A stretch of DNA of 5,004 nt from Cyanobacteria bacterium M_surface_7_m2_040 (GTDB lineage Bacteria; Cyanobacteriota; Cyanobacteriia; PCC-6307; Cyanobiaceae), in contig VGPQ01000135.1 in the NCBI GenBank assembly GCA_016882555.1, forward strand, positions 1-5,004. Reading direction: 5' to 3'. The translations under genes were made by a program, and so were the position numbers. Below are positions 4,918 to 5,004 of the stretch, piece after piece. Each line of letters begins with the position of its first letter. The stretch's first letter is position 1. The notes beneath the pieces are model-generated. The model saw only the letters and a list, made by a program, of their open reading frames with translations. It made no database searches and was not told the origin of the DNA.

Positions 4918-5004
4918 CTAGACGCGCAGATCCATGGTGCACAGTCCTGACGCCGCTGGCCTCAACATGGGCTCCAGCGCCCTGGGCTTGTGGCCAGCAC
5001 CAGC
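4918..5004 (-). CDS. Possible C-terminal end of an unidentified protein (5' part outside window)
   Basis: A minus-strand frame is open from the right edge for 28 codons and ends in TAG (4918-4920), six bases before the tautomerase ATG. It would end ...SGLCTMDLRV. About three quarters of its codons end in G or C, as in the neighbouring genes, and the tight spacing would make it the upstream partner of the tautomerase in an operon. I recognise no family, and 28 codons open by chance is not rare in DNA this GC-rich. A plus-strand frame from 4934 is an equally open competitor, so this call is tentative. Confidence 0.35.
   Translation of the reverse strand, partial: AGAGHKPRALEPMLRPAASGLCTMDLRV

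Noticed and set aside
4526..4942. N-terminal extension of the PPC-glutaredoxin frame up to 4942
   Set aside because: The added 139 residues lie over the tautomerase gene in another frame and have Arg/Gly/Ala-rich shadow composition. The PPC domain begins exactly at the ATG of 4525.
4934..5004. Plus-strand frame from the ATG at 4934, open to the right edge
   Set aside because: It leaves only 22 nt for two divergent promoters and has no ribosome site. It is not excluded, but the minus-strand tail is slightly better supported.
1..5004. Defence system, mobile element, CRISPR array, tRNA or riboswitch
   Set aside because: I found no direct-repeat array, transposase or integrase motif, terminal inverted repeats, tRNA cloverleaf or nuclease motif on either strand; the window is compact housekeeping-style coding DNA.

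Overview
The window looks like a dense, GC-rich piece of a unicellular cyanobacterial genome, probably of the Synechococcus/Cyanobium group. The evidence is a glutathione reductase with the plant/cyanobacterial redox signature CVIRGC and a GxGxxA NADPH loop, a MIF-type tautomerase of the sort known from picocyanobacteria, a tandem SpoIIAA-like protein, and two copies of the 10-mer GGCGATCGCC, the cyanobacterial HIP1 palindrome. Assignment below phylum level is inference.

Region 1 (1-3063, plus strand) is a run of five genes with no gap between them. They are the 3' end of a rhodanese-domain gene cut by the window edge, a 62-residue DUF2892 membrane protein, a TauE/SafE-family anion permease, a DUF302 protein, and glutathione reductase (gor). 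Three junctions overlap by 1 or 4 nt (TGATG, TGATG, TTGA). The permease and DUF302 genes overlap by about 59 nt. The layout strongly suggests one transcript with coupled translation, and its promoter lies left of the window. The content suggests sulfur chemistry based on glutathione: sulfane-sulfur transfer (rhodanese, with DUF2892 as a YgaP-like membrane partner), export of sulfite or a related anion (TauE/SafE), and recycling of glutathione (Gor). This pathway is inferred from family roles and gene order.

Region 2 (3096-3821, minus strand) is one gene facing gor. It encodes two tandem, diverged SpoIIAA-like (STAS/SEC14-type) domains. The 32-nt convergent gap holds a small GC hairpin that may serve as a terminator. 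The gene is preceded by a 104-nt spacer.

Region 3 (3926-5004, minus strand) reads right to left. It starts with a possible C-terminal end of an unidentified gene, then a MIF/phenylpyruvate tautomerase-like protein, then an unusual fusion of a PPC/DUF296 domain to a compact glutaredoxin-like domain with a CPYS active site. The short spacings (6 and 32 nt) suggest an operon. No tRNA, rRNA, CRISPR array, insertion sequence or attachment site was seen. Nearly all of the window is coding, and no stretch over about 105 nt lacks a gene.
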